Shown here: in pieces, positions 8,971 to 17,505 of the stretch
Position numbering within the stretch: position 1 is the stretch's first letter
Layout: each line of letters starts with the position of its first letter
Assembly: GCF_006385785.1 (NCBI RefSeq)
Contig: NZ_VFSH01000005.1
Coordinates: 61,742-125,741, forward strand
Direction: 5' to 3'
Source of the DNA: Streptococcus shenyangsis
GTDB lineage: Bacteria > Bacillota > Bacilli > Lactobacillales > Streptococcaceae
Length of the DNA stretch: 64,000 nucleotides
Notes under the pieces: model-generated
Told to the model about the DNA's origin: nothing
Database searches by the model: none
The model's input: the letters and a program-made list of their open reading frames with translations, nothing else
Translations under genes and position numbers: made by a program

Positions 8971-10851
8971 TTAAGCTTTAACTTCAATGACTGCGTCACC
9001 CTTAGCAACTGATCCAGAAGCAACTGGATTTACTGAAGCAAAGTCTGCAGTGTTTGTCACGATAACCATAGTTGTGTTGTCAAGTCCTGCAGCGGCAATC
9101 TTAGCTGAGTCAAATGTTCCAAGAACATCTCCTGCTTTCACCTTGTCACCTTGGGCAACTTTTGCTTCAAAACCGTCACCGTTCATTGTTACAGTGTCGA
9201 TACCAACGTGGATCAAAACTTCAGCACCATCGGTTGTTTTCAAACCGAAGGCATGTCCTGTTGGAAAGGCGATTGAAACTTCAGCATCAGCTGGTGCATA
9301 AACCACACCTTGGCTAGGTTTCACAGCAATACCTTGTCCCATAGCTCCACTTGAGAAGACTGGGTCATTGACATCAGCAAGAGCGACAACATCACCAACG
9401 ATAGGAGTTTGGATTGTTTCGTCTGTTAGCTTAGATGCAGTTTCTACTACTTCTTCGCTAATTTCAGGCTTTTTTACAGTTGATTCTCCATCAGTTTCAT
9501 CTTCATAACCAAACATATAAGTAAGGGCAAAACCAAGGGCAAATGATACAGCTACCATAAGAAGGTATAGTGGAAGTTGTCCATTACCAAGATAAAGCAT
9601 TGTACCAGGGATGATGGTGATACCATTACCAGTACCAGCAAGACCAAGGATAGATGCCAATCCACCACCGATTGCACCAGCGATCAATGAAAGGAAGAAT
9701 GGTTTACGGTAACGCAAGTTAACCCCGAAGATAGCAGGCTCAGTAATACCTAGGAAGGCAGAAAGGGCTGCTGGGAAAGCAAGAGTTTTAAGTTTTGGAT
9801 TTTTAGTTTTCACACCAACTGCTACAGTTGCAGCACCTTGTGCAGTCATAGCAGCTGTGATGATAGCGTTGAATGGGTTAGCATGGTCAGCAGCAAGCAA
9901 TTGAACTTCAAGCAAGTTGAAGATGTGGTGAACACCTGATACGACGATAACTTGGTGAACTCCACCAATCAAGAAACCACCAAGACCAAATGGCAAGTTA
10001 AGAATAGCTTTTGTTCCAAGAAGGATGTAGTTTTCAACAACATGGAAGACTGGTCCGATGACAAAGAGTCCAAGGATAGACATGACCAAAAGTGTCACGA
10101 ATGGTGTTACCAAGAGGTCAATCACATCTGGAACAACCTTGCGGACAGCTTTTTCAAATTTAGCTCCGACAACCCCGATGATGAAGGCTGGAAGAACAGA
10201 TCCTTGCAAACCAACAACTGGGATAAATCCGAAGAAGTTCATAGCAGTCACTTCACCACCAGAAGCAACGGCCCAAGCATTTGGAAGTGAACCGGAAACC
10301 AGCATCATACCAAGAACGATACCAACAGCTGGATTTCCACCGAATACACGGAAAGTTGACCACACAACCAAACCTGGCAAGATGATAAAGGCTGTATCTG
10401 TCAAGATTTGTGTGTAAGTTGCAAAGTCACCTGGAAGCGGCATTTCAAGAGCGTTGAAAAGACCACGCACACCCATGAAGAGACCTGTCGCTACGATAAC
10501 AGGGATGATTGGAACGAAAACATCACCGAAAGTACGGATCGCACGTTGGAACCAATTTCCTTGTTTAGCAGCTTCTGCCTTCATTTCATCCTTAGATGAT
10601 GTTGGCAAACCAAGAGCTACAACTTCGTCGTACATCTTGTTAACTGTACCAGTACCAAAGATGATTTGGTATTGACCTGAGTTAAAGAAAGCACCTTGAA
10701 CTTTTTCCAAGCTCTCGATAGCATCCTTGTTGATCTTCGCTTCATCTTTTACCATAACACGGAGGCGAGTTGCACAGTGAGCTACACTGTTAACATTCTC
10801 ACGTCCGCCCAAGGCATCGATGACTTTTTTTGCAATTTCCTGATTGTTCAT
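8971..10851 (-). CDS. scrA: Sucrose-specific PTS transporter, EIIBCA
   Basis: ScrA takes up sucrose and phosphorylates it to sucrose-6-phosphate. The domains run IIB (active cysteine in AHCATRLRV, near residue 26), a IIC membrane domain of roughly ten segments (about residues 105-455), and a C-terminal IIA domain with the phospho-accepting histidine in VLIHVGIDTV near residue 545. The open frame extends 28 codons further upstream, but AAGGAGAT is well spaced before the ATG at 10849-10851. The resulting 626 residues fit the family. It is divergent from scrB across a gap with promoter and operator sites. Confidence 0.95.
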   Translation of the reverse strand: MNNQEIAKKVIDALGGRENVNSVAHCATRLRVMVKDEAKINKDAIESLEKVQGAFFNSGQYQIIFGTGTVNKMYDEVVALGLPTSSKDEMKAEAAKQGNWFQRAIRTFGDVFVPIIPVIVATGLFMGVRGLFNALEMPLPGDFATYTQILTDTAFIILPGLVVWSTFRVFGGNPAVGIVLGMMLVSGSLPNAWAVASGGEVTAMNFFGFIPVVGLQGSVLPAFIIGVVGAKFEKAVRKVVPDVIDLLVTPFVTLLVMSILGLFVIGPVFHVVENYILLGTKAILNLPFGLGGFLIGGVHQVIVVSGVHHIFNLLEVQLLAADHANPFNAIITAAMTAQGAATVAVGVKTKNPKLKTLAFPAALSAFLGITEPAIFGVNLRYRKPFFLSLIAGAIGGGLASILGLAGTGNGITIIPGTMLYLGNGQLPLYLLMVAVSFALGFALTYMFGYEDETDGESTVKKPEISEEVVETASKLTDETIQTPIVGDVVALADVNDPVFSSGAMGQGIAVKPSQGVVYAPADAEVSIAFPTGHAFGLKTTDGAEVLIHVGIDTVTMNGDGFEAKVAQGDKVKAGDVLGTFDSAKIAAAGLDNTTMVIVTNTADFASVNPVASGSVAKGDAVIEVKA

Positions 10852-10888
10852 TTGCAAAAATCTCCTTATAAAAAATTTATTCTTGTAT

Positions 10889-10902
10889 GAAAGCGATTTT
10901 AC
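10889..10902. promoter_or_regulatory. Putative ScrR operator downstream of the scrA promoter
   Basis: GAAAGCGATTTTAC resembles an imperfect LacI/GalR palindrome centred on CG. It lies between the scrA -10 box and the scrA start, a usual roadblock position. A catabolite-control (CcpA) role is also possible. Confidence 0.45.
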
Positions 10903-10918
10903 TCGCCCTACGAGTATT

Positions 10919-10946
10919 ATTTTATCATCTTTCAAAAATATGTCAA
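10919..10946 (-). promoter_or_regulatory. scrA: scrA promoter
   Basis: The minus strand has a perfect TTGACA (10941-10946), a 16-base spacer and TAAAAT (10919-10924). The -35 overlaps the palindrome CAAGCGTTTTG at 10944-10954, a likely second repressor site. Confidence 0.75.
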
Positions 10947-10956
10947 GCGTTTTGCA
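10944..10956. promoter_or_regulatory. Putative ScrR operator overlapping the scrA -35 box
   Basis: CAAGCGTTTTGCA is an imperfect LacI-type palindrome with a CG centre that covers part of the TTGACA box. Binding here would block RNA polymerase at scrA. Confidence 0.45.
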
Positions 10957-11152
10957 GAAAAAAATTGCTATTTTTTATTTTTTGATTGTTTTTGCTATTT
11001 TTTTCATCAACACAGCCATAACACCCTCTAAAATCAAGGTTTTTACTTTAAAGTTTTCAAAAGCTTTCATATTTTCATCATTTTTCATAAAATTACGTTC
11101 CTAGATTCTGTCAATCGTTTGACATTTTTTTCTTTAATTTAGTGTAAAAGAC

Positions 11153-11181
11153 TTGCTTTTTTATAAGGAAACGTTTACTAT
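11153..11181 (+). promoter_or_regulatory. scrB: Putative scrB-scrR promoter
   Basis: TTGCTT (11153-11158), a 17-base spacer and TACTAT (11176-11181) precede scrB by about 30 bases. An alternative -35 TTGACA lies further upstream near 11119. The perfect palindrome AAACGTTT sits directly against the -10 box. Confidence 0.5.
11167..11178. promoter_or_regulatory. Putative ScrR operator at the scrB -10 box
   Basis: GGAAACGTTTAC contains the perfect eight-base palindrome AAACGTTT, the LacI/GalR type with a CG centre. It overlaps the -10 box of scrB, as expected for a repressor site controlled by the adjacent ScrR. Confidence 0.55.
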
Positions 11182-11212
11182 TAAGATAGTAGAATTTATG
11201 GAGGAAATAGAA

Positions 11213-12667
11213 ATGGAATGGACTACTGAACGTCGTTACAGACGTTATGAAGATTGGACACAAGAAGAAATTAAACAAATCAAAGAAAATATGGCTCAGT
11301 CTCCATGGCATACAAGCTATCACATCGAACCCAAGCAGGGTCTTTTAAATGATCCAAATGGTTTTTCATATTTCGATGGCAAGTGGGTTGTCTTTTACCA
11401 AAACTTTCCCTTTGGTGCAGCTCATGGTTTAAAATCTTGGGTACAACTTGAAAGTGATGATTTAGTTCATTTTTCAGAAACTGGAGTTAAGGTTCTACCT
11501 GATACTCCTTTAGATAGCCACGGTGCTTACTCAGGATCTGCTATGCAGTTTGGAGAACAATTATTCCTCTTTTATACTGGAAATGTTCGTGATGAAAATT
11601 GGATTCGCCATCCTTACCAGATTGGTGCCTTAGTGGACAAGGATGGAAAGATTAAAAAGATTGATAAAATCTTGATTGATCAGCCTGCTGATGCTACTGA
11701 CCACTTCCGCGATCCACAGATTTTTAACTTTAAAGGACAATACTACGCTATCGTTGGTGGTCAAGATTTGGACAAAAAAGGATTTGTCCGTCTCTATAAG
11801 GCTATCGAAAATGATTATACAAACTGGCAAGAAGTTGGTGATTTGGACTTCAACAATGACCGTACTGCTTATATGATGGAGTGCCCAAATCTAGTCTTTG
11901 TCGGAGAACAACCTGTCCTTCTTTACTGCCCACAAGGTTTGGATAAAAAGGTTCTTGACTATGACAATATCTATCCAAACATGTATAAAATCGGCACTTC
12001 CTTTGATCCAGAAAATGCTCGTATGGTAGATGTGTCTGAACTACACAACCTCGATTATGGTTTTGAAGCCTATGCCACTCAAGCCTTCAATGCCCCTGAT
12101 GGACGTGCCCTTGCTGTTAGTTGGCTTGGTTTACCGGATGTGTCTTATCCATCTGATCGTTTTGATCACCAAGGAACCTTCTCATTGGTAAAAGAACTTA
12201 CCATTAAAGACGGCAAACTCTATCAATACCCTGTAGCAGCTATCAAGGATCTTCGTGCTTCAGAAGAGGAATTTTCAAATCGTTCTGAAACCAAAAATAC
12301 CTACGAACTTGAGCTTAATATAGAAGCTAATAGCCAAAGTGAAATTGTCCTTCTTGCTGATAAAGACGGCAAGGGGCTATCTATCAATTTTGACCTTGTC
12401 AATGGCCAAGTAACCGTTGATCGTAGTCAAGCTGGAGAACAATATGCTCAAGAATTTGGAACTACTCGCTCTTGCTCAGTTACTAATCAAGCAACTACTG
12501 TCAATATCTTCATCGACAACTCAGTCTTTGAAATCTTTATCAATAAAGGAGAAAAAGTATTTTCTGGTCGTGTCTTCCCTCACGAAGATCAAAATGGAAT
12601 CCTCATTAAATCTGGAAACCCAACTGGAACATACTACGAATTAGAATATGGTCGCAAAACTAACTGA
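11213..12667 (+). CDS. scrB: Sucrose-6-phosphate hydrolase (GH32)
   Basis: ScrB cleaves sucrose-6-phosphate into glucose-6-phosphate and fructose in the cytoplasm. The 484 residues form a GH32 five-bladed propeller plus a C-terminal beta-sandwich. The nucleophile is in LLNDPNG near residue 42, the stabilising aspartate in FRDPQ near residue 167, and the acid/base glutamate in MECPN near residue 221. The start is the ATG at 11213, eight bases after GGAGG; upstream in-frame ATG codons at 11153 and 11198 would overlap the promoter or lack a ribosome-binding site. It overlaps scrR by 20 bases. Confidence 0.95.
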   Translation: MEWTTERRYRRYEDWTQEEIKQIKENMAQSPWHTSYHIEPKQGLLNDPNGFSYFDGKWVVFYQNFPFGAAHGLKSWVQLESDDLVHFSETGVKVLPDTPLDSHGAYSGSAMQFGEQLFLFYTGNVRDENWIRHPYQIGALVDKDGKIKKIDKILIDQPADATDHFRDPQIFNFKGQYYAIVGGQDLDKKGFVRLYKAIENDYTNWQEVGDLDFNNDRTAYMMECPNLVFVGEQPVLLYCPQGLDKKVLDYDNIYPNMYKIGTSFDPENARMVDVSELHNLDYGFEAYATQAFNAPDGRALAVSWLGLPDVSYPSDRFDHQGTFSLVKELTIKDGKLYQYPVAAIKDLRASEEEFSNRSETKNTYELELNIEANSQSEIVLLADKDGKGLSINFDLVNGQVTVDRSQAGEQYAQEFGTTRSCSVTNQATTVNIFIDNSVFEIFINKGEKVFSGRVFPHEDQNGILIKSGNPTGTYYELEYGRKTN

Positions 12668-13613
12668 TGTCGCAGAACTAGCAGGCGTCAGCCCAACTAC
12701 TGTCTCACGTGTTATTAATAAAAAAGGCTACCTGTCAGAAAAAACTATTCAAAAGGTTAAAGATGCTATGCGTGAGCTGGGCTATAAACCCAACAACCTA
12801 GCTCGCAGTCTTCAAGGTAAATCCGCCAAGTTAATCGGTTTGATTTTCCCAAAAATCAGCCATGTTTTCTATGCTGAATTGATTGATAAATTGGAACACG
12901 AACTCTTCAAAAAAGGTTACAAGACCATCATCTGTAATAGTGAGCATGATTCAGAAAAAGAACGCGAGTACATCGAAATGCTAGAAGCCAACCAGGTGGA
13001 CGGCATCATTTCGGGAAGTCACAACCTTGGGATTGAGGATTACAATCGCGTGACGGCTCCAATCATTTCATTTGACCGTAACCTATCACCAGACATACCT
13101 GTCGTTTCTTCTGACAACTATGCTGGTGGAGTTCTAGCCGCTCAGACCTTGGCTAAAACTGGAGCCAAATCTATTATCATGATTACAGGAAATGACAATT
13201 CCAATTCACCAACTGGACTTCGTCATGCTGGTTTTGCTTCAATCTTGCCAAAGGCTCCTATTATCAATGTTTCCAGTGACTTTTCACCCCTACGCAAGGA
13301 AATGGAAATTAAAAATATCCTGACCAAACAAAAACCAGATGCGATTTTCGCCTCTGATGATTTGACTGCTATTTTGGTTATTAAAATTGCTCAGGAGCTT
13401 GGTATCTCTGTTCCTGAACAACTAAAAGTTATCGGATATGACGGGACTTATTTTATTGAGAATTTCTACCCTCACCTCACTACCATTAAACAACCCTTGG
13501 AAGAGATTGCTCGCCTAACAGTTGATTTGCTCTTACAAAAAATTGAAGGCAAAGAGGTTGCTACTACTGGTTATTTCTTACCAGTTACATTATTGCCAGG
13601 AAAAAGTATTTAA
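12648..13613 (+). CDS. scrR: Sucrose operon repressor, LacI family
   Basis: ScrR is a LacI/GalR-type regulator that represses the scr genes when sucrose is absent. An N-terminal helix-turn-helix is plain (LTDVAELAGVSPTTVSRVIN, residues 5-24) with the hinge helix NNLARSLQG near residue 52. A periplasmic-binding-protein-like effector domain follows to residue 321. The ATG lies inside the scrB 3' end, so the repressor is co-translated with the hydrolase. The likely targets are the three CG-centred palindromes in the scrA/scrB gap. Confidence 0.93.
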   Translation: MVAKLTDVAELAGVSPTTVSRVINKKGYLSEKTIQKVKDAMRELGYKPNNLARSLQGKSAKLIGLIFPKISHVFYAELIDKLEHELFKKGYKTIICNSEHDSEKEREYIEMLEANQVDGIISGSHNLGIEDYNRVTAPIISFDRNLSPDIPVVSSDNYAGGVLAAQTLAKTGAKSIIMITGNDNSNSPTGLRHAGFASILPKAPIINVSSDFSPLRKEMEIKNILTKQKPDAIFASDDLTAILVIKIAQELGISVPEQLKVIGYDGTYFIENFYPHLTTIKQPLEEIARLTVDLLLQKIEGKEVATTGYFLPVTLLPGKSI

Positions 13614-13618
13614 GTACA

Positions 13619-13650
13619 AGAAAACTCAGACCAATTCGTCTGAGTTTTTT
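13619..13650. terminator. Bidirectional terminator between scrR and mvaA
   Basis: AAAACTCAGAC, a six-base loop and GTCTGAGTTTTTT form a perfect stem with A and T runs on either side. It serves the convergent scrB-scrR and mvaS-mvaA units and overlaps the mvaA stop. Confidence 0.85.
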
Positions 13651-14923
13651 ATGATCTTAAGTTTTCGAGATAGCGCCGGGCTGTCTCTAGGTTAAAGGTT
13701 TTATCCGCGATGAGGCGCTCGACTAGAGGAGCTACCTCGGATTCACTGGCACCTGCGAGGAGTGCCAAGGATTTGGCCTGCAATTTCATGTGTCCTTGCT
13801 GGATTCCTGTGCTCACCAAGGCTTTGAGGGCCGCAAAATTTTGGGCAAGCCCGATAGACACGATAATCTGGGCTAATTCTTTGGCAGAAGGATTTCCCAG
13901 TAGCTCATGACTGAGGGCTACACGAGGGTTGAGGCCGATAGAACCACCCTTGGTCGCTACAGGCATGGGTAAAGTCATCTCACCGACCAATTCTTCTGTC
14001 TCCAAGTCTAGACGCCAAGAGCTGAGACCTTGATAGCGTCCGTCTTGACTGGCAAAAGCATGAGCCCCTGCCTCAATAGCACGCCAGTCATTACCAGTTG
14101 CAATCAAAACGGCATCAATACCATTAAAAATCCCTTTATTGTGGGTAGCTGCTCGATAAGGATCAGCTTGCGCAAATTGGCACGCCAAAGCAATTTTCTC
14201 TGCAATTTCTCGTCCTTGATCCTTTTGACGGCTCAAATAGCGAAAGGCGATGCGACAACTTGCAGTAACCAAAGAATCGGTCGCGTAGTTAGACAGAATA
14301 CCCATGAGACTCTGTCCCTGACTGAGTTCTTCTACGACTGGCTTCAAGGCTTCCAGCATGGTATTGAGCATATTTGCTCCCATGGCTTCCTGCGTATCGA
14401 CATGGAGATAAACAACGAGGAAGTCTGTTTCGCCTTTAATCTGCTCTACATGCAGATCACGCGCCCCACCTCCACGTTTAACGATAGAAGGATAGGCTTG
14501 ATTGGCAAGTTCTAAGAGCTCCGCTTTCTTGTTAGTAATCTTCTCTTGCGCTTGTTCAGGATCAGCAACTTGATAAAGGGCTACCTGACCGATCATCTGG
14601 CGCTGATGTACTTGAGCGGTAAAGCCACCTGCTCGCTTGATGATTTTGCTGGCATAGCTGGCTGCAGCAACTACTGAGGGTTCTTCTGTCACATAGGGAA
14701 CTGTATAGTCCTGCCCATTCACCAAAAGTTCTGGAATGATAGAATAAGGCAGAGAAAAAGTTCCTACCACATTCTCACTCAGCTGGTCTGCGACAGTCAC
14801 ACTAATTTGTTCATCCTGCTCCAGACTCGCTTGCTTCTCAGGACTAAGGAGCGCCTGAGCTTGCAACAGCTCGAGGCGCTCTTGGTATGATTTTTTAGAA
14901 AATCCATTCCAACTTATCTTCAT
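13649..14923 (-). CDS. mvaA: Hydroxymethylglutaryl-CoA reductase (class II)
   Basis: MvaA reduces HMG-CoA to mevalonate, the committed step of the mevalonate route to isopentenyl diphosphate used by Gram-positive cocci. The 424-residue product begins KISWNGFSKKSYQERL, as in streptococcal class II enzymes. It contains ENVVGTFSLPYSI near residue 50, GGGARDLHVE near residue 151, ATHNKGIFNGID near residue 260 and GGSIGLNP near residue 322. The ATG shares a base with the stop of mvaS (TAATG), so the two enzymes are translationally coupled. Confidence 0.95.
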   Translation of the reverse strand: MKISWNGFSKKSYQERLELLQAQALLSPEKQASLEQDEQISVTVADQLSENVVGTFSLPYSIIPELLVNGQDYTVPYVTEEPSVVAAASYASKIIKRAGGFTAQVHQRQMIGQVALYQVADPEQAQEKITNKKAELLELANQAYPSIVKRGGGARDLHVEQIKGETDFLVVYLHVDTQEAMGANMLNTMLEALKPVVEELSQGQSLMGILSNYATDSLVTASCRIAFRYLSRQKDQGREIAEKIALACQFAQADPYRAATHNKGIFNGIDAVLIATGNDWRAIEAGAHAFASQDGRYQGLSSWRLDLETEELVGEMTLPMPVATKGGSIGLNPRVALSHELLGNPSAKELAQIIVSIGLAQNFAALKALVSTGIQQGHMKLQAKSLALLAGASESEVAPLVERLIADKTFNLETARRYLENLRS

Positions 14924-16095
14924 TATTTTTCAACCTTGCTATAACGACGTTGGTGGTCGACAATTTCAACCAAGGCAAACTCTTGATTTTCATAGCCAGC
15001 AAACTGGGCTGAGTTTGTTTCATCTAAGTCTACTTCCTCAAAGAAGACTTTTTCATAGTCAGCAACAGACAGGGCAGTTCGTTGGTTGAGCTTGTTCAAG
15101 CGGTCTTTATCCAGATAAGCTTCATAACCTTCAACCAATTCACCACTGAAAAACTCAGCCACAGCCCCACTTCCGTAACTATAAAGGGCAATTTTGTCCC
15201 CAGCTTTCAAGCTATCTGTATTTTCCAAGAGAGACAAGAGTCCAAGGAAGAGGGATCCTGTGTAGATATTCCCTACCTTCTGACTGTAGAGAATAGACTG
15301 GTCAAAATGCTTTTGCAAGAGGTCTTTTTTCTCTTGAGGCAAGTTCTTATCCATGATTTTTTTCAAGCCTTTTAGCGCTAATTTAGGATAAGGCAAGTGG
15401 AAGCAAACAGCTGCAAAATCATCCAAAGTAAGCTGGTAGCGTTTTTGGTATTCAAGCCAAGTTGTTTTCAAACTATCCAAATATTGTTGAGTAGAATAGA
15501 CACCATTTACATAAGGAGTTGTTGAGTAATTTGGACGCCAAAAATCCATGATGTCACGAGTCTGAGCTACATTGTCATTATTAAAGGCCATAATGCGTGG
15601 ATTTTGTGTAATCAACATTGCCACACTTCCGGCACCCTGAGTTGGTTCTCCTGGAGTTTCAATACCATATTTGGCAATATCACTGGCAATAACCAAAACT
15701 TTGGACTCTGGAGAATTTTCCACATGCAATTTGGCATAATGAAGGGCAGCTGTCGCTCCATAGCAGGCTTCTTTAATCTCGAAACTACGAGCAAAGGGCT
15801 GGATGCCAAGCAAGCCATGCACAAAGACGGCCGCAGCCTTACTCTGGTCAATTCCTGACTCGGTAGCCACAATGACCATGTCAATTTCTGCTCTCTCTTG
15901 CTCAGTTAAAATAGAGTCACTTGCACTAGCCGCCAAGGTCACGATGTCCTCAGTTAGAGGCGCAATACTCAATTCCTTGAGCAAGAGTCCTTTGCTTAAT
16001 TTTTCAGGGTCAATTCCCCTCGCTTCTGCTAAGTCTTGTAATTTCAAGACATATTGACTGGTTGCAAAACCAATCTTATCAATACCGATTGTCAT
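14923..16095 (-). CDS. mvaS: Hydroxymethylglutaryl-CoA synthase
   Basis: MvaS condenses acetoacetyl-CoA and acetyl-CoA to HMG-CoA in the mevalonate pathway. The nucleophilic cysteine is Cys111 in KEACYGATAAL; the conserved ATESGID lies near residue 78 and a histidine in CFHLPYPK near residue 234. I take the ATG at 16093-16095, preceded by AGAGGT, because the longer frame from 16119 has no ribosome-binding site. This gives 390 residues, typical for Gram-positive enzymes. It is the first gene of the mvaS-mvaA operon. Confidence 0.95.
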   Translation of the reverse strand: MTIGIDKIGFATSQYVLKLQDLAEARGIDPEKLSKGLLLKELSIAPLTEDIVTLAASASDSILTEQERAEIDMVIVATESGIDQSKAAAVFVHGLLGIQPFARSFEIKEACYGATAALHYAKLHVENSPESKVLVIASDIAKYGIETPGEPTQGAGSVAMLITQNPRIMAFNNDNVAQTRDIMDFWRPNYSTTPYVNGVYSTQQYLDSLKTTWLEYQKRYQLTLDDFAAVCFHLPYPKLALKGLKKIMDKNLPQEKKDLLQKHFDQSILYSQKVGNIYTGSLFLGLLSLLENTDSLKAGDKIALYSYGSGAVAEFFSGELVEGYEAYLDKDRLNKLNQRTALSVADYEKVFFEEVDLDETNSAQFAGYENQEFALVEIVDHQRRYSKVEK

Positions 16096-16166
16096 ATTTA
16101 CCTCTGTTTTATCATTCATGTAAAAAATCGTTCTATACTATTTTATCACAAATGGCAGTAAAAGAG

Positions 16167-16198
16167 AGAAAAAAGACTTGATTCACCAAATCAAGTCT
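16167..16198 (-). terminator. Rho-independent terminator after the ThrE-type exporter genes
   Basis: The minus strand has AGACTTGATT, a five-base loop and AATCAAGTCT followed by TTTTTTC. The ten-base stem is perfect and lies just past the stop at 16208. Confidence 0.85.
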
Positions 16199-16207
16199 CT
16201 TGTTAGT

Positions 16208-16657
16208 CTAACGATTTTGCTGTTTTCGTAAGTAGGAATACAGTCTGAGAATCACTGTTCCGCTAGCCATTCCAATGGAAATTACCAGAGCCAACATGAC
16301 AACTAAGGTTGCACTAGCAATGGCGTGACTGTAATCACCTGTCACAAAAAAGGCTGTTGTCCGATAAGAAAGGTATCCCGGAACCAGGGGTGCCAAAATG
16401 GCCAAGATAAAGACCACAGCAGGGGTCTTGTAAAGAATACTTAAAATCTGACTAACACAAGAACCGATAATGGCAGCAATGAAGGTAGCTACAATAACAT
16501 TGGTTGGTTCCTTAAGCAAGAGATAAATTAGCCAGACAGCCATGCCCAAAATCCCTCCTGGTAAGAGCATAGACCGCTGAACATTGAGTACGATTAAAAA
16601 AGTGATGATAGCAAGAAGACTTGCTACTGCTTGTAATAAAAAGGTAGTTAGTGTCAT
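16208..16657 (-). CDS. ThrE/YjjB-family threonine/serine exporter, small subunit
   Basis: The 149-residue protein has about four hydrophobic segments and belongs to the DUF3815/ThrE_2 (YjjB-like) half of the split threonine/serine exporters. In actinobacterial ThrE the two halves are fused; here they are two genes two bases apart. The PGYLSYR segment near residue 93 lies in the hydrophobic core. It presumably forms a complex with the product of 16659-17417 in the membrane. Substrate assignment rests on family knowledge only. Confidence 0.8.
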   Translation of the reverse strand: MTLTTFLLQAVASLLAIITFLIVLNVQRSMLLPGGILGMAVWLIYLLLKEPTNVIVATFIAAIIGSCVSQILSILYKTPAVVFILAILAPLVPGYLSYRTTAFFVTGDYSHAIASATLVVMLALVISIGMASGTVILRLYSYLRKQQNR

Positions 16658-16658
16658 A

Positions 16659-17417
16659 TTAGTTCATCAATACCAAGGCGACAGAAGTTCCTGCCCCTAA
16701 AGCAAGGGTAATGAGTAGGGATTCAAACATTTTACTCATACCAGAGTTTATGTGGTTGGTCATAATATCCCGAACCGCATTGGTCAAGGCAATTCCAGGT
16801 ACAAAAGGCATGACGGCACCAGCTATAATCAAATCTGCTGTTGAAGGAAAGCCCGTGTAGCGAGCCCAAAACTGGGCTATCATCCCAAAGACAAAGGCCC
16901 CAGCAAAGGCTGTTACAAAGGGAATTCGGATAAACTTTTCTACATAGAGGGAAAAGGCAAAACCAAATAAGGTAGCCACTCCTGCCCCGAGTGCGTCATA
17001 GATATTTCCACTAAACATAATTGAAAAGAAAGGGGCACTAAAGGTCGCAGCCAAAGTTACCTGCAACTTAGTATAGGGAAGGGGTTGGGCTTGCAAAGCC
17101 TTCAATTGCTTAAAGGCTGTTTCTAAATCAATCTGCCCCCCAACCAGCTGACGAGAAATCTGGTTCACATCGCAGACTTTTTCGATGTTATAAGAAGAGG
17201 AGGTCACGCGCTTCATGCGCGAAATATTGGTATTTTCAATCGAGAAAAAGATGGCAGCAGGCATGGCAAGAACATTGCAATCCACAATCCCCTGCGAATG
17301 CGCGATCCGAATCATGGTATCTTCTACACGATGGATTTCTGAACCACTTTTAAGGAGAATGGTCCCAGCTAACATAATCACGTCGATGACCGCATTTAAT
17401 TCTCTTGATTCTTCCAT
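16659..17417 (-). CDS. ThrE/YjjP-family threonine/serine exporter, large subunit
   Basis: This 252-residue protein matches the YjjP-like (DUF1212/ThrE) half of the exporter. A soluble N-terminal part carries SGSEIHRVEDTM near residue 25 and CNVLAMPAAIFFS near residue 48, the hallmark of the family. Five or so membrane helices follow, with MPFVPGIALTNAVRD near residue 208. It is upstream of the small subunit and begins after a GGAGG site. The pair lies just past the stkP terminator but is not part of that operon. Confidence 0.85.
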   Translation of the reverse strand: MEESRELNAVIDVIMLAGTILLKSGSEIHRVEDTMIRIAHSQGIVDCNVLAMPAAIFFSIENTNISRMKRVTSSSYNIEKVCDVNQISRQLVGGQIDLETAFKQLKALQAQPLPYTKLQVTLAATFSAPFFSIMFSGNIYDALGAGVATLFGFAFSLYVEKFIRIPFVTAFAGAFVFGMIAQFWARYTGFPSTADLIIAGAVMPFVPGIALTNAVRDIMTNHINSGMSKMFESLLITLALGAGTSVALVLMN

Positions 17418-17466
17418 GCTTTCCTCCTTTTATCAACTCCTTCTATTCTATCACAAATCTGGAGTC

Positions 17467-17502
17467 AAAAAAAATCTTTGCCATGAAATCATGACAAAGA
17501 TT
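17467..17502 (-). terminator. Rho-independent terminator of the gmk-stkP operon
   Basis: The minus strand has AATCTTTGTCATG, a short loop, CATGGCAAAGATT and a run of eight T. It begins four bases past the stkP stop. Confidence 0.85.
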
Positions 17503-17505
17503 CGT

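Noticed and set aside
14030..14515. Plus-strand 161-codon frame opposite mvaA
   Set aside because: It is a shadow of the HMG-CoA reductase gene, with a composition of no known family.
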